Positions 4,491 to 5,121 of a stretch of DNA of 5,121 nucleotides are shown here, piece after piece. The position numbers were made by a program, and so were the translations under genes. Source of the DNA: Helicobacteraceae bacterium (lineage in GTDB: Bacteria; Campylobacterota; Campylobacteria; Campylobacterales; SZUA-545); assembly GCA_031282285.1 (NCBI GenBank), contig JAITEA010000155.1, positions 1 through 5,121 on the forward strand, in the 5' to 3' direction. The notes beneath the pieces were generated by a model. That model was not told where the DNA came from. It saw only the letters and a list, made by a program, of their open reading frames with translations, and searched no databases. Position 1 is the first letter of the stretch. Every line of letters starts with the position of its first letter.

Positions 4491-4930
4491 ATTCGCTTCC
4501 GCTAATTTTTACAAATTGATTATTTTTGAACAAATATTTATTGGTATATATAACGCCTTTATCTATATCCGATTTTTTGATTGTAACGGTTTCTATTAAA
4601 TCCAGCGTTCCAGCATATTGCCAATCAACCTCTTTTTCATAGTATTCGTCATATTTATCGTCCGATTCTATATAGTTCGCGCCCTTGCTTCCTATTGCCG
4701 CGCTATGCAAAACAACTATATTAAAATGTTCGTCAAAAAAGCTTTTTCCTTATCGCGCGAAAAACAGGCGTAGGATTTGTAAAAATATCGATCTTTTCAT
4801 TAGAGTTTTTGCGGAACCAATCTGAGATCGTATCGTTGGATAGGGCAAAGTCGTCCCTATTTTGCGAGGCGGAACTTGCGGGGAATAGCGCGGTCGCGGT
4901 TAGAATTAAGATAAACAAAATCTTTTTCAT
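4489..4930 (-). pseudogene. Small exported protein of unknown function, split by a one-base frameshift
   Basis: I do not recognise the family. The 5' part (4930-4733, 65 codons) starts at an ATG with AGGGGA about 5 bases upstream. It encodes a clear signal peptide, MKKILFILILTATALFPA, with likely cleavage around SSA-S, then mature sequence ending in RKKLF and a TGA. The sequence continues in the +1 frame from about 4735 to a TAA at 4491-4489, giving a plausible acidic domain rich in Tyr and Asp that ends in YLFKNNQFVKISGSE. The span is 442 bases, one more than a multiple of three. Removing one base from the A5 or T6 run (minus strand A5 4747-4743, T6 4740-4735) restores one 146-aa secreted protein. 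The downstream part has only a TTG (4710) without a clear ribosome site. GC content at 4501-4740 is about 32 percent, far below cheB, which suggests a different origin. Causes could be mutation, reversible slippage, programmed frameshifting or a sequencing error. Confidence 0.7.
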
Positions 4931-4970
4931 ATTTTCCCCTTTCGCGCTAAACGCATTTGCGATAACGGAA

Positions 4971-4976
4971 ATCATA
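4971..4976 (-). promoter_or_regulatory. Candidate -10 box of the split exported-protein gene
   Basis: TATGAT (4976-4971) matches 5 of 6 to the -10 consensus and would start transcription near 4964, about 34 bases before the ATG at 4930. No -35 hexamer stands out at the right distance. Confidence 0.35.
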
Positions 4977-5014
4977 TCGTCTCAGCGCTTAAACGCCGCG
5001 CTATTTACGCCAAG

Positions 5015-5032
5015 AACGATATCGCGATCGTT
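5015..5032. repeat. Nested palindromes in the divergent intergenic region
   Basis: AACGAT (5015-5020) and ATCGTT (5027-5032) are a perfect 6-bp inverted repeat around ATCGCG. Within it lie three overlapping palindromes: CGATATCG (5017-5024), ATCGCGAT (5021-5028) and CGATCG (5025-5030). The element sits between two divergent genes, at 4930 and 5100, so a shared operator is possible. Confidence 0.35.
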
Positions 5033-5099
5033 TGATCTCGCGCATTGCAAATCGGCGCGTAAAAGCGCAACATAAACCCGTTGCCACTAAGGAGATCAA

Positions 5100-5121
5100 A
5101 TGGGAGGAAAAAGAGCGCTCG
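5100..5121 (+). CDS. Start of an unidentified gene, truncated by the window end
   Basis: An ATG at 5100 is preceded by AAGGAG (5089-5094) with 5-base spacing, a very good ribosome binding site. Seven codons are visible, reading MGGKRAL, with no stop. It is divergent from the split exported-protein gene. The start resembles that of PurH (AICAR transformylase/IMP cyclohydrolase), which often begins x-KRALISVSDK, but seven residues cannot decide this. Confidence 0.55.

Noticed and set aside
4133..4519. 128-aa plus-strand frame starting just before tRNA-Phe
   Set aside because: It translates the tRNA itself (SVAQSVEQQTENLRVGSS), the classic false call over tRNA genes; the part after the tRNA has no ribosome site.
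4971..5000. Possible sigma28 promoter (GACGATAT) upstream of the exported-protein gene
   Set aside because: The -10-like part matches 6 of 8, but the -35 position reads CGCGGCGT instead of TAAAGTTT.
4809..5075. 88-aa plus-strand frame opposite the exported-protein gene
   Set aside because: It is antisense to the signal peptide region, and the minus strand has the better start and ribosome site.
1..5121. CRISPR array, insertion sequence or phage att duplication
   Set aside because: No spaced identical repeats, transposase or integrase frame, or second copy of either tRNA 3' end was seen.

Overview
The window looks like a chromosomal piece of a flagellated, chemotactic bacterium, most likely a member of the Campylobacterota (Epsilonproteobacteria). 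The reasons are a Helicobacter/Haemophilus-type VapD, a cheR-kinase-cheD-cheB adaptation cluster, single tRNA genes scattered between protein genes, and tight overlapping genes with GGAG-type ribosome binding sites. This is inference: no rRNA or other phylogenetic marker is present.

Layout from left to right. (1) A vapD toxin-like gene on the minus strand (33-326) has its own sigma70-type promoter and a perfect inverted repeat between promoter and gene. (2) A CAU-anticodon tRNA on the minus strand (562-638) lies upstream of vapD, so vapD sits on the 3' side of a tRNA gene. (3) A four-gene minus-strand operon runs cheR (3148-3987), a kinase-like ATPase (2246-3136), cheD (1758-2246) and cheB (730-1752). 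Junctions are a few bases or overlaps, and a candidate promoter lies upstream of cheR. (4) tRNA-Phe lies on the plus strand (4151-4226) with a perfect TATAAT box and a GC-rich discriminator. (5) An AT-rich exported-protein gene on the minus strand (4489-4930) is split by a one-base frameshift at a palindromic A5GCT6 tract. (6) A plus-strand gene begins at 5100 and runs off the window; only seven codons are visible.

The che operon encodes the receptor adaptation enzymes: CheR methylates receptor glutamates, CheB demethylates or deamidates them, and CheD deamidates receptor glutamines. No receptor, CheA, CheW or CheY is in the window. The unusual part is the signalling input. The kinase-like protein keeps its ATP-binding boxes but has Ser where the phospho-accepting His should be. 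The CheB receiver keeps its phosphorylation-site Asp and Lys but has lost one of the two metal-binding acids and has Glu for the other. Together they suggest that CheB control here may not use ordinary His-to-Asp phosphotransfer within the operon.

At whole-window scale the palindrome CGATCG occurs about 15 times by eye in 5.1 kb, when one or two would be expected. Most copies are extended towards GCGATCGC, which resembles the HIP1 repeat of cyanobacteria.
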